Shown piece after piece: positions 8,181 to 15,292 of a stretch of 64,000 nucleotides of DNA; within the stretch, counting starts at the first letter, position 1; each line of letters begins with the position of its first letter. Below the pieces are notes generated by a model that was not told the DNA's origin, searched no databases, and was given only the letters and a program-made list of their open reading frames with translations. Position numbers and translations under genes: made by a program. The stretch covers positions 23,590 through 87,589 of the forward strand of contig JAEWMH010000081.1 of assembly GCA_023393235.1 (NCBI GenBank), given 5' to 3'. The stretch comes from Bacillota bacterium. GTDB lineage: Bacteria > Bacillota > Bacilli > Paenibacillales > NBRC-103111.

Positions 8181-9188
8181 ATGCCTATTAAAATTCCCGA
8201 CCATTTGCCTGCCAAAGAAGTGCTCATCAACGAGAACATTTTCGTAATGGAAGAGAAAGTGGCTTTCCACCAGGACATTCGTCCTTTGCGGATTGCCATC
8301 ATGAACCTGATGCCTACCAAGGAAACCACGGAAACCCAGATTCTGCGGCTCTTGTCCAATACGCCTCTGCAGGTGGAATTTGAGCTGCTGCATCCGGCTA
8401 CTCACCAGTCGAAGAATACCTCCAAGGAGCACCTGAACCTGTTTTACAAAACCTTCGACGAGGTGGCGGACCAGCAGTTCGACGGTATGATCATTACCGG
8501 GGCGCCGGTGGAAACGATGGAATTCGAGGATGTCACGTATTGGAACGAGCTGACGCGGATCATGGAGTGGAGCAAGGCTAATGTCACCTCCACCCTGCAT
8601 ATCTGCTGGGCTTCCCAGGCAGGCTTATACTATCACTTCGGCGTGCCCAAGTATCCCTTGTCCGACAAGATGTTCGGGGTATTCCCGCACCGCATCAACA
8701 AAGCCAACGTTAAGCTTCTCCGCGGCTTCGACGAAATCTTCATGGTCCCCCAGTCCCGCCACACGGAGGTCCGCAGAGAGGATCTGGAGGGGCTGCCCGG
8801 ATTGGAAATCCTGTCGGAATCCGAGGAGGCGGGGGTATATATTGCAGCTACTACGGACGGCAGGCAGATTTTTGTGACGGGGCATTCGGAATACGATCCC
8901 TGTACCCTGAAGTGGGAATATGACCGGGATGTGGGCAAGGGGATGGACATTGCCATCCCGCAGAACTATTATCCGGACAATGATCCGGCCAAGCTGCCGC
9001 CAATCACATGGAGAGCCCACGCCAATCTTTTGTTTTCCAACTGGCTGAACTATTATGTGTACCAGGAAACCCCGTACGATTTAAGCGAGCTCAAAAAACA
9101 AGCGGAGCTTCTGCCTGCAGCCGCTGCCCGGCACGGGTATCCGGCTGCAGTCGAGGCCGAGGCATACGACTGGGGCGCTGGAATATAA
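8181..9188 (+). CDS. metA: Homoserine O-acetyltransferase (MetA family)
   Basis: This 335-residue enzyme acylates homoserine in the first committed step of methionine synthesis. I chose ATG 8181 (MPIKIPDHLP), nine bases after AAAGGAG at 8165-8171; the in-frame ATG at 8172 overlaps that site. The catalytic residues fit the family numbering: nucleophile Cys142 (HICWASQ), His235 and Glu237 (GHSEYDP). Residue 111 is Glu (APVETME), the residue linked to acetyl-CoA rather than succinyl-CoA use in Bacillus MetA, so the older name homoserine succinyltransferase is probably wrong here. The gene is controlled by the S-box leader. Confidence 0.93.
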   Translation: MPIKIPDHLPAKEVLINENIFVMEEKVAFHQDIRPLRIAIMNLMPTKETTETQILRLLSNTPLQVEFELLHPATHQSKNTSKEHLNLFYKTFDEVADQQFDGMIITGAPVETMEFEDVTYWNELTRIMEWSKANVTSTLHICWASQAGLYYHFGVPKYPLSDKMFGVFPHRINKANVKLLRGFDEIFMVPQSRHTEVRREDLEGLPGLEILSESEEAGVYIAATTDGRQIFVTGHSEYDPCTLKWEYDRDVGKGMDIAIPQNYYPDNDPAKLPPITWRAHANLLFSNWLNYYVYQETPYDLSELKKQAELLPAAAARHGYPAAVEAEAYDWGAGI

Positions 9189-9195
9189 GACTATT

Positions 9196-9253
9196 CCCCC
9201 AAAAGTGACGCGAAGCTCTGTAGCATATTCCGACTAGTTTTTGGGGAGCCCCC
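9196..9253 (+). repeat. 60-bp palindromic intergenic element, copy A
   Basis: The element begins CCCCCAAAAGTGA seven bases after the metA stop and ends TTTTTGGGGAGCCCCC, with the conserved centre GAAGCTCTGTAGC and TTCCG. The ends are complementary. The same element recurs at 25080-25140 (inverted), 30250-30305 and 37970-38027. Confidence 0.8.
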
Positions 9254-9304
9254 GCAAACCAACCGAGATAATCAATACGTTCACATACAAAAGGAGAGAA
9301 ATCC

Positions 9305-10465
9305 ATGAAGATTGAGAGCATTCTGGCCCAGATCGGCTCCCTGTCGGAGCCGGTTACGGGGGCGTTGAGCTACCCCGTCTATCATTCCACCTGTTACCGC
9401 CATCCCGAGGTGGGCAAAAGCACCGGCTTTGATTACACCCGCACCAAAAATCCGACCCGGACTGTGCTTGAGGACGCGATTGCCCAACTGGAAAGCGGGG
9501 ATGCCGGCTTTGCCAACAGCTCCGGCATGGCTTCGCTGCAGACGGTATTCGCCTTGTTCAGCCAAGGGGACCATCTGATCGTTTCCTTGGATTTGTACGG
9601 GGGCACCTACCGGCTGCTGGAAAAGGTGATGAGCCGGTTCGGTGTGAGCGCCACCTATGTGGATACCAATAACCTGGATGAGCTGGAAGCCAGCCGCCGT
9701 CCCAATACCAAAGCGGTGCTGATCGAAACCCCTACCAACCCTCTGATGATGGTGACCGATCTTGAACGGGTTGCGGCTTGGGCTAAAACCCACGGGCTGC
9801 TTACCATAGTGGACAATACTCTGCTGACCCCCTTTTTCCAGCGTCCCATTGAGCTTGGGGCCGACATTGTGGTTCACAGCGCCACCAAGTATCTGGGCGG
9901 GCACAATGACGTGCTGGCTGGACTGATTGTCACCAAAGGCAAGGAATTGTCCGAGCAGGTGGCATTTTTGCATAATTCCTTGGGGGCGGTGCTGGGTCCT
10001 CAGGATGCCTGGCTCCTGGTCCGCGGCATGAAAACCCTGGCGCTGCGGATGGAACGGCATCAGGCCAATGCGACGGCCATCGCCACCTTCCTGGAGGGGA
10101 ATCCCTTTATTGAGCAGGTTTATTATCCGGGACTGCCCTCACATCCCGGCTATGAGGTCCAAAACCGACAGTCCTCCGGCAACACCGGGATTTTCTCCTT
10201 CCGTGTGAAGCATCCGGGTATGGTTCCGGTTATCCTGAGAGAAATCCGGCTGATTGCCTTTGCAGAAAGCCTGGGTGGGGTGGAATCCCTGATGACCTAT
10301 CCGGCTGTCCAAACCCATGCCGATATTCCCCGGGAAATTCGCGATAAAGTGGGTGTAGATGACAAGCTTCTCCGTTTTTCTGTAGGGATCGAGCATGCGG
10401 ATGATCTGATCGGGGATCTTGCCAGAGCAATTGACCAGGCGGCTCGCGAGGTAGGCCTTCATTAA
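9305..10465 (+). CDS. metI: Cystathionine gamma-synthase / O-acetylhomoserine-using PLP enzyme
   Basis: This 386-residue protein belongs to the Cys/Met metabolism PLP-dependent family. The PLP-binding Lys195 lies in HSATKYLGGHND, and the substrate and cofactor motifs YTRTKNPT and ANSSGMAS are intact, as is SLGGVESL near the C-terminus. ATG 9305 follows AAAGGAGAG. It lies behind metA with only an element copy between, so it probably uses the O-acetylhomoserine made by MetA, as MetI of Bacillus does. Family members vary between cystathionine synthesis and direct sulfhydrylation, which sequence reading alone cannot settle. Confidence 0.88.
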   Translation: MKIESILAQIGSLSEPVTGALSYPVYHSTCYRHPEVGKSTGFDYTRTKNPTRTVLEDAIAQLESGDAGFANSSGMASLQTVFALFSQGDHLIVSLDLYGGTYRLLEKVMSRFGVSATYVDTNNLDELEASRRPNTKAVLIETPTNPLMMVTDLERVAAWAKTHGLLTIVDNTLLTPFFQRPIELGADIVVHSATKYLGGHNDVLAGLIVTKGKELSEQVAFLHNSLGAVLGPQDAWLLVRGMKTLALRMERHQANATAIATFLEGNPFIEQVYYPGLPSHPGYEVQNRQSSGNTGIFSFRVKHPGMVPVILREIRLIAFAESLGGVESLMTYPAVQTHADIPREIRDKVGVDDKLLRFSVGIEHADDLIGDLARAIDQAAREVGLH

Positions 10466-10490
10466 ATTCGACAGCTTGTCGAATTTTGTT
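10465..10490 (+). terminator. Probable terminator of the met operon
   Basis: AATTCGACA and TGTCGAATT form a perfect nine-base stem around GCT, starting within the metI stop codon and followed by TTGTT. Confidence 0.65.
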
Positions 10491-10620
10491 CGAAAGTGCG
10501 GTTTTCGTCAAACAGAATTCGAAATATTCCCCTATGACTACTATGAGACTTGTGATAAAATGGTAGTGTTCGCATTGCTTGAAATCCGACAGTCAACATG
10601 ACCGCGAGGGGGGAAATATC

Positions 10621-11991
10621 ATGCGCAGCATGGTGAACAACGGTACCTGGCGCAAGCAGCTTTCCATGCTGTCTCTATTGCCACTGCCTGACCGAATGCT
10701 GAAATATTTTCCTCCCGGGTTTATATTGCGGGACCCGGTATACCGGCGGGTGGAGAAGATGAAGCGCTCCGGGGGAAAGGCCGCATTAATGCTTTTCCAT
10801 CTGGAGGACTACCACCAATGGCTGAAGGAGGCAACTCCGGATTTTCTCGGCAGAGTCGAGAAGGAGCTGCGGAAGATTTTCCTCGAGACGGCTAGAATGT
10901 ACATCACCGAGGATGATTTTATCGGGGTCAAGCAGCATCTCTCCAATGAAATTTCCCTGTTTGTCCGGTTCGATTCCCATCAGGATTTTGGCCGCTGCGG
11001 GCTTGTGGCAGGCAAGATCAGGGAGGATTTCGAGAAGCGGATCGAACGCCAATTCAGCTTACATATGGAATCCAGCTTGACCATCAGAACAGGCTGCTCC
11101 GTTATAGAAGACAACGCCAAGGGGATGGGCTTCGCCATTGAAGCCGCTTATCATCAGGCCATGGCCGCAGCCGCCAAGAACCTGCCGGCACACTTCGCCA
11201 TGCAGCACATGGAGCTGAAGGAGATTATCCGCATGGAGAATCTCACTGTGCTGACCCAACCGATTATGGATTTGAAAACAGGAGAGGTATATGGATGGGA
11301 GATCCTGTCCCGCGGACCCAAAAACTCCGTTTTCCATAACCCCGTGGAATTGTTCGAGTTTGCCGATCAGACGGATCTTTTGCCGGAGCTGGAATGGCTG
11401 GTTATCCAGAAGGCGATCCGGGAGATTACGGAGCGGCAGATCAAGGAGCAGGTGTTCATCAATATTACACCGGTATCCTTATCCGATCCCCAGCTTCTCG
11501 GGCGGCTCCTGGAGCATCTCAAGCTATCCGGACTGGATTCCTCGCAATTTATTTTTGAGATTACGGAACGGCATTCCATTAATGACTTCGAGCAGATGGC
11601 GGGCATTGTCCGGTCATACCGCACCCAGGGCTTCCGGTTTGCAGTGGATGACGCAGGCTCCGGCTATTCCAGTCTCCAATCCATCTCCGAGCTGATTCCC
11701 GACATTATCAAGATCGACAAGTCAGTCATCCGCAATATCGACAGGGAAGCGGTGAAGCAGGCCATGCTCCGGTCGCTCCTGTATTTTGCGGAGAATATAA
11801 ATTGTACGGTTATTGCTGAAGGTGTGGAGCGGGAGGAAGAAGCCAACGTGCTGCTGCAGAACCAGGTACATATGGGCCAAGGCTATTATTTTGCCAGACC
11901 GCAACCCTTCGAGCACGGACGCAATGTCATCCAGTTCCAAAGCCTCAAGGAAAAAATTATACATATGCGTAAAGCAGCATCCGGTCAATAA
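10621..11991 (+). CDS. EAL-domain c-di-GMP phosphodiesterase
   Basis: This 456-residue cytoplasmic protein has no membrane segment. Residues about 40-205 form a divergent GGDEF/PAS-like domain with no recognisable GGDEF signature, and residues about 212-450 form an EAL domain. The metal and catalytic residues appear intact: Glu227 in GWEILSRG, FINITP, FEITERH, VDDAGSGYSSLQ, IKIDKS, IAEGVE and MGQGYYFARP. It should therefore hydrolyse c-di-GMP. I chose ATG 10621 because GAGGGGGG at 10605-10612 precedes it at good distance; an upstream TTG at 10579 has no such site. It stands alone between terminators. Confidence 0.85.
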   Translation: MRSMVNNGTWRKQLSMLSLLPLPDRMLKYFPPGFILRDPVYRRVEKMKRSGGKAALMLFHLEDYHQWLKEATPDFLGRVEKELRKIFLETARMYITEDDFIGVKQHLSNEISLFVRFDSHQDFGRCGLVAGKIREDFEKRIERQFSLHMESSLTIRTGCSVIEDNAKGMGFAIEAAYHQAMAAAAKNLPAHFAMQHMELKEIIRMENLTVLTQPIMDLKTGEVYGWEILSRGPKNSVFHNPVELFEFADQTDLLPELEWLVIQKAIREITERQIKEQVFINITPVSLSDPQLLGRLLEHLKLSGLDSSQFIFEITERHSINDFEQMAGIVRSYRTQGFRFAVDDAGSGYSSLQSISELIPDIIKIDKSVIRNIDREAVKQAMLRSLLYFAENINCTVIAEGVEREEEANVLLQNQVHMGQGYYFARPQPFEHGRNVIQFQSLKEKIIHMRKAASGQ

Positions 11992-12012
11992 CGGTAAAAA
12001 AACCTTACATAG

Positions 12013-12046
12013 AGCATCCTTCCCGCCTGCCGGGAGGGATGCTTTT
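12013..12046 (+). terminator. Terminator of the EAL gene
   Basis: GCATCC-TTCCCG pairs with CGGGAGGGATGC around a short loop, followed by TTTTAT. Confidence 0.8.
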
Positions 12047-12146
12047 ATATGGCAAATATGATAAGATAGATAGGAAACTTTTTAAGGTGCATCTTCAAAC
12101 TCCCAACGGGTATGAAGACAGGCCCTTAGCAGCGGGGGGAGAACGC

Positions 12147-13277
12147 ATGTCCATTGACAGGATACTTCACAAAGCGGAAGCCGGAGGACGAATCAGTGTG
12201 GAGGAATGCGTAAGCCTCTTCGAGTCCGATCAGGTGGAGAAAATAGGGGCTTCTGCTGACAAAGTGATGAAACGCTGGAATCCGGAACCCATTACCACCT
12301 TTGTGGTTGGCCGGAATATCAACTATACCAATATCTGTGACGTGTTTTGCCGGTTTTGCGCCTTTTACCGTTCGGTAGACAGTGACCAGGGCTATGTGCT
12401 CCCGGATGAGACCATTTTCCGCAAGATTCAGGAAACGGTGGATGTGGGCGGTACAGAAATTCTGATGCAGGGCGGCACCAACCCGAATCTGCCGTTCTCG
12501 TATTATACGGATTTGCTCAAGGGGATCAAAGCGCGTTTTGATATAACCATGCACTCCTTCTCCCCGGCGGAGATCCTGAAGATGAAGGAGGTCTCCGGAG
12601 GGTTGTCTCTGGAGGAAGTGGTCCGCCAATTGAAGGAAGCCGGATTGGATTCCCTGCCCGGTGGCGGTGCGGAGATTCTCGATGACCGGACCCGGCGGAA
12701 GATCAGCCGGCTGAAGGGCTCCTGGCGGGATTGGATGGATGTTATGCAGACCGCCCACCGTCAGGGAATGAACACCACGGCTACCATGGTCATCGGCTTC
12801 GGCGAAAGTATGGAGGAGCGTGCGCTGCATCTTCTCCGTGTCCGGGATGCTCAGGATGACTGTATTGCCAACAAGTATCCTTCCGCAGGTTTCCTGGCTT
12901 TTATCCCCTGGACGTTCCAGCCGGATAACACCAACCTCAAGAAGGAACGGGCCACCCCGGAGGAGTATCTGAAGACCTTGGCCATCAGCCGGCTGATGCT
13001 GGATAATGTTCCCCACTTCCAGTCCTCATGGGTGACGATGGGCCCGGATATCGGCAAGCTGTCCTTGTCCTACGGCGCGGATGACTTCGGCAGCACCATG
13101 ATGGAGGAGAATGTGGTTTCCGCCGCGGGTGCGACGCATAAGGTGAATATTGAGCTGTTGGTGCAGCTGATCCGGGAAACAGGCAAAATTCCCGCCCAGC
13201 GGAACACCCGGTACGACATTCTGAAGATGTTTGATGACCAAGCCAAGGTGGACAGGGATTTTGTGATGCAAAATTAG
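12147..13277 (+). CDS. mqnC: Cyclic dehypoxanthinyl futalosine synthase (radical SAM)
   Basis: This 376-residue radical-SAM enzyme of the futalosine menaquinone pathway converts dehypoxanthine futalosine to its cyclic form. The 4Fe-4S cluster cysteines are Cys64, Cys68 and Cys71 (NICDVFCRFCAFYR). Further family motifs are MQGGTNP, SFSPAEI, LPGGGAEI and TATMVIGFGES. I chose ATG 12147, preceded by GGGGGGAG; a longer in-frame version from 12039 would run into the upstream terminator. No other mqn gene is in the window, so the rest of the pathway must be elsewhere. Confidence 0.92.
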   Translation: MSIDRILHKAEAGGRISVEECVSLFESDQVEKIGASADKVMKRWNPEPITTFVVGRNINYTNICDVFCRFCAFYRSVDSDQGYVLPDETIFRKIQETVDVGGTEILMQGGTNPNLPFSYYTDLLKGIKARFDITMHSFSPAEILKMKEVSGGLSLEEVVRQLKEAGLDSLPGGGAEILDDRTRRKISRLKGSWRDWMDVMQTAHRQGMNTTATMVIGFGESMEERALHLLRVRDAQDDCIANKYPSAGFLAFIPWTFQPDNTNLKKERATPEEYLKTLAISRLMLDNVPHFQSSWVTMGPDIGKLSLSYGADDFGSTMMEENVVSAAGATHKVNIELLVQLIRETGKIPAQRNTRYDILKMFDDQAKVDRDFVMQN

Positions 13278-13316
13278 CTATACTGTGAAGTAAGGATAAT
13301 TGAAGGGATGGCGACA

Positions 13317-13598
13317 ATGGCGTACCAAGCAAAAGTTGTTGAAGCGGAAATTGTAAGTGATAATAAGCAAAACGGGTTCTTTGAGATTGTGGCCGTTCTT
13401 TCGGACCGCAACCGCTGCCGGATCAGCTTCGAACGCAACCCGGAAACGGGCGAGGCGAAGGCAACCCATATTAACCGGCTGTACACGGTCCCTTGCGGCA
13501 TTTGCAAGAAGGATTACCTCTGTTATTGCCTGAACCGGTACATGGATGTCCTTGGCGAACAGGCGCTTGAAGTGGCTGGGGTTACGAAGGTATCCTAA
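13317..13598 (+). CDS. Small Cys-containing protein of unknown function
   Basis: I do not recognise this 93-residue protein. It begins MAYQAKVVEAEIV, looks like a compact beta-rich domain (FFEIVAVLSDRNRCRISFER), and carries a cysteine group CGICKKDYLCYC near residues 62-73 that could bind a metal. GAAGGG at 13302-13307 favours ATG 13317 over the ATG immediately beside it at 13308. It lies 40 bases after mqnC and 28 before the next small gene, so the three may be co-transcribed. Confidence 0.7.
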   Translation: MAYQAKVVEAEIVSDNKQNGFFEIVAVLSDRNRCRISFERNPETGEAKATHINRLYTVPCGICKKDYLCYCLNRYMDVLGEQALEVAGVTKVS

Positions 13599-13626
13599 TA
13601 CTTCCCCTAAAGGAGAATCTGCATTT

Positions 13627-13782
13627 ATGATTACATGCGACGCATGCGGCAAAGTCAACGGTGAAGGCGATATCGGCGAGCACTGGATTTGTGACAGCTG
13701 CAAGGTGCCGGAGCCTGCTGACGACAAGAAGAAGGCTGAAGACGGAAACAAAGAACACGAGCATAACCATAAGCATTCCTGA
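13627..13782 (+). CDS. Small zinc-ribbon-like protein with His-rich tail
   Basis: This 51-residue protein starts at ATG 13627, ten bases after AAAGGAG. It has two CxxC knuckles (ITCDACGK and WICDSCKV) spaced as in a zinc ribbon, and a charged tail ending HEHNHKHS. A metal-binding role is likely from composition; no function is assigned. It directly follows the other Cys-containing small gene and is closed by a strong terminator. Confidence 0.65.
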   Translation: MITCDACGKVNGEGDIGEHWICDSCKVPEPADDKKKAEDGNKEHEHNHKHS

Positions 13783-13790
13783 CCATACGA

Positions 13791-13818
13791 CCGGCCCCCA
13801 AGGGCCGGTTATTTTTTT
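13791..13818 (+). terminator. Intrinsic terminator
   Basis: CCGGCCC pairs with GGGCCGG around CCAA, followed by TTATTTTTTT. Confidence 0.9.
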
Positions 13819-13975
13819 GCGTATATGCGCGTTGCCTGATAAATGCTGCCCTTCCTTCCAGATTGTTGTTCGTATATCCCCATCTGCGGGGCATATACTT
13901 AAAAAACAGTCCCCAGCAATATCCCCCGGAAAGCTTTTGCGTAAAAACAGCATTTGGGAAGGGAGTGAGCGCAAA

Positions 13976-14911
13976 ATGAAATCATTGGCCATCCGGGTGT
14001 CGGATCATCCTGCCCTGCAAAGCCAGAAGCTGCATGACCGGATGACAGCCAGCATGGGTACGGTATTGTTGAATACCGCTTTGGAATTCCGCCGGTACCC
14101 GGGCTATTCGGAGGTTGTTCTGGAGTTTTTCGGCGGTGCCAAGGGTTTTGGAAAGGGAGCAAAAAATCTTCAGGAATGGCCTGAAGCTGTCGGAAAGGTC
14201 CTGGCTGATTTCATTGTGGACGAATGTGAAGAAGAGCTGCTTCGCCGCCTGATCCGAAAAGACAAGCGTTATTCCGAAGGGGAACGGGAAGAGATTCTGG
14301 TATACTGCAGGCAATTGGAGGAAGTAAGCGATTATGTCCCCGCGGCTTTGACGGAAGCCTCTCCGGGACGGGCACGCAAACGCAGTCTGCTGCTCCAGGA
14401 TCTGGAGGATTGTCTACGCCCTGGGGCCACACTTGATCTGGACGGGTTTTTCCGGTTCCGGCTGAGGCGTTATGGAGCCGAGCTGAAGGAGATGCTGGAA
14501 TACGCCTCCGATGAATATCTGATGGACCAGCAATACAAGGAGTTTATTTCCCTGCTCCGCTATTTTGTTTACGTTCAGGATTCCAAGATGCCCTTGGCCC
14601 ATATCATTCACCAAGGGGGGCATAACTTCTTGCTGCTGGACAGCGAATTGACCCCGATCGATACAGAAAAGCTGGACACCACCTACAAGGTGGAGTTTAT
14701 GGACAAGGATTATAATTTGGAGGATATGATCGTCAGCTCCCTCCTGACCATTGCCCCGGAGAGGATCTGTATCCATACCCGGGAGCCGGAGCTGCCGGTC
14801 ATCAAAACCCTCGCTCAAATATTCGAAAACCGCACAGAGATCTGCGAGCTTTGCAGGTCCTGTGAAGCGATATCCGCTCCTTTGGAGCAGCAGGATAAAT
14901 TGTCCCCTTGA
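13976..14911 (+). CDS. ytxC: YtxC-like sporulation-associated protein
   Basis: This 311-residue soluble protein matches the YtxC family, named as putative sporulation proteins in Bacillus, in length and pattern: the acidic middle FIVDECEEELLRRLI, FLRYFVYVQ-type helix LLRYFVYVQDSKMP and the C-terminal PERICIHTRE. It lies immediately upstream of the thrS leader, the order known from Bacillus subtilis. ATG 13976 follows GGGAGTGAG. The molecular function is unknown. Confidence 0.8.
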   Translation: MKSLAIRVSDHPALQSQKLHDRMTASMGTVLLNTALEFRRYPGYSEVVLEFFGGAKGFGKGAKNLQEWPEAVGKVLADFIVDECEEELLRRLIRKDKRYSEGEREEILVYCRQLEEVSDYVPAALTEASPGRARKRSLLLQDLEDCLRPGATLDLDGFFRFRLRRYGAELKEMLEYASDEYLMDQQYKEFISLLRYFVYVQDSKMPLAHIIHQGGHNFLLLDSELTPIDTEKLDTTYKVEFMDKDYNLEDMIVSSLLTIAPERICIHTREPELPVIKTLAQIFENRTEICELCRSCEAISAPLEQQDKLSP

Positions 14912-14949
14912 TTTGCGGAGAGGGGTTGTTTTATAATATGGAATATGTT

Positions 14950-15218
14950 TGGCGCTGACCAAAGACATGGGCCTCTGGTTCACGGGACAGAGAGGGAAGC
15001 CTTGGCTGCAAGCTTCTCCCGGTAATGAATCATGGGCTTACCCCTTTGCGAGCTGCAGAATGGAAGGTTGTTTCCTCTGTTACGGCGGAGCCGTGGGCAG
15101 GGAGCAATGAGTATATTCTGCCGGGGCATTCCCGTTACCGGATGATCACATGAGGGCATCTGCGCTTTTTTCTCAAACATGGCTGCAGACTGCTGAATTA
15201 GGGTGGAACCACGAGCTG
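14950..15218 (+). ncRNA. T-box leader, threonyl-tRNA type
   Basis: The leader contains the diagnostic T-box AGGGTGGAACCACG at 15200-15213 directly before a terminator and thrS. Stem I features are visible upstream (AGAGAGGGAAGCC, then GCTGCAAGC at its distal part). The triplet ACC at 15040-15042, followed by CCTTTGCGAG, is a plausible threonine specifier codon. That assignment is inference; the T-box motif itself is seen directly. Uncharged tRNA-Thr should promote read-through into thrS. Confidence 0.92.
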
Positions 15219-15254
15219 ACGCACTCGTCCCTTCAGGGATGAAGTGCGTTTTTT
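15219..15254 (+). terminator. T-box-controlled terminator
   Basis: ACGCACTcgTCCCT pairs with AGGGATgaAGTGCGT, followed by six T residues, right after the T-box motif. Confidence 0.9.
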
Positions 15255-15292
15255 GCATGCTTATTATTTTTATGAAACGAGGGGACGACATA

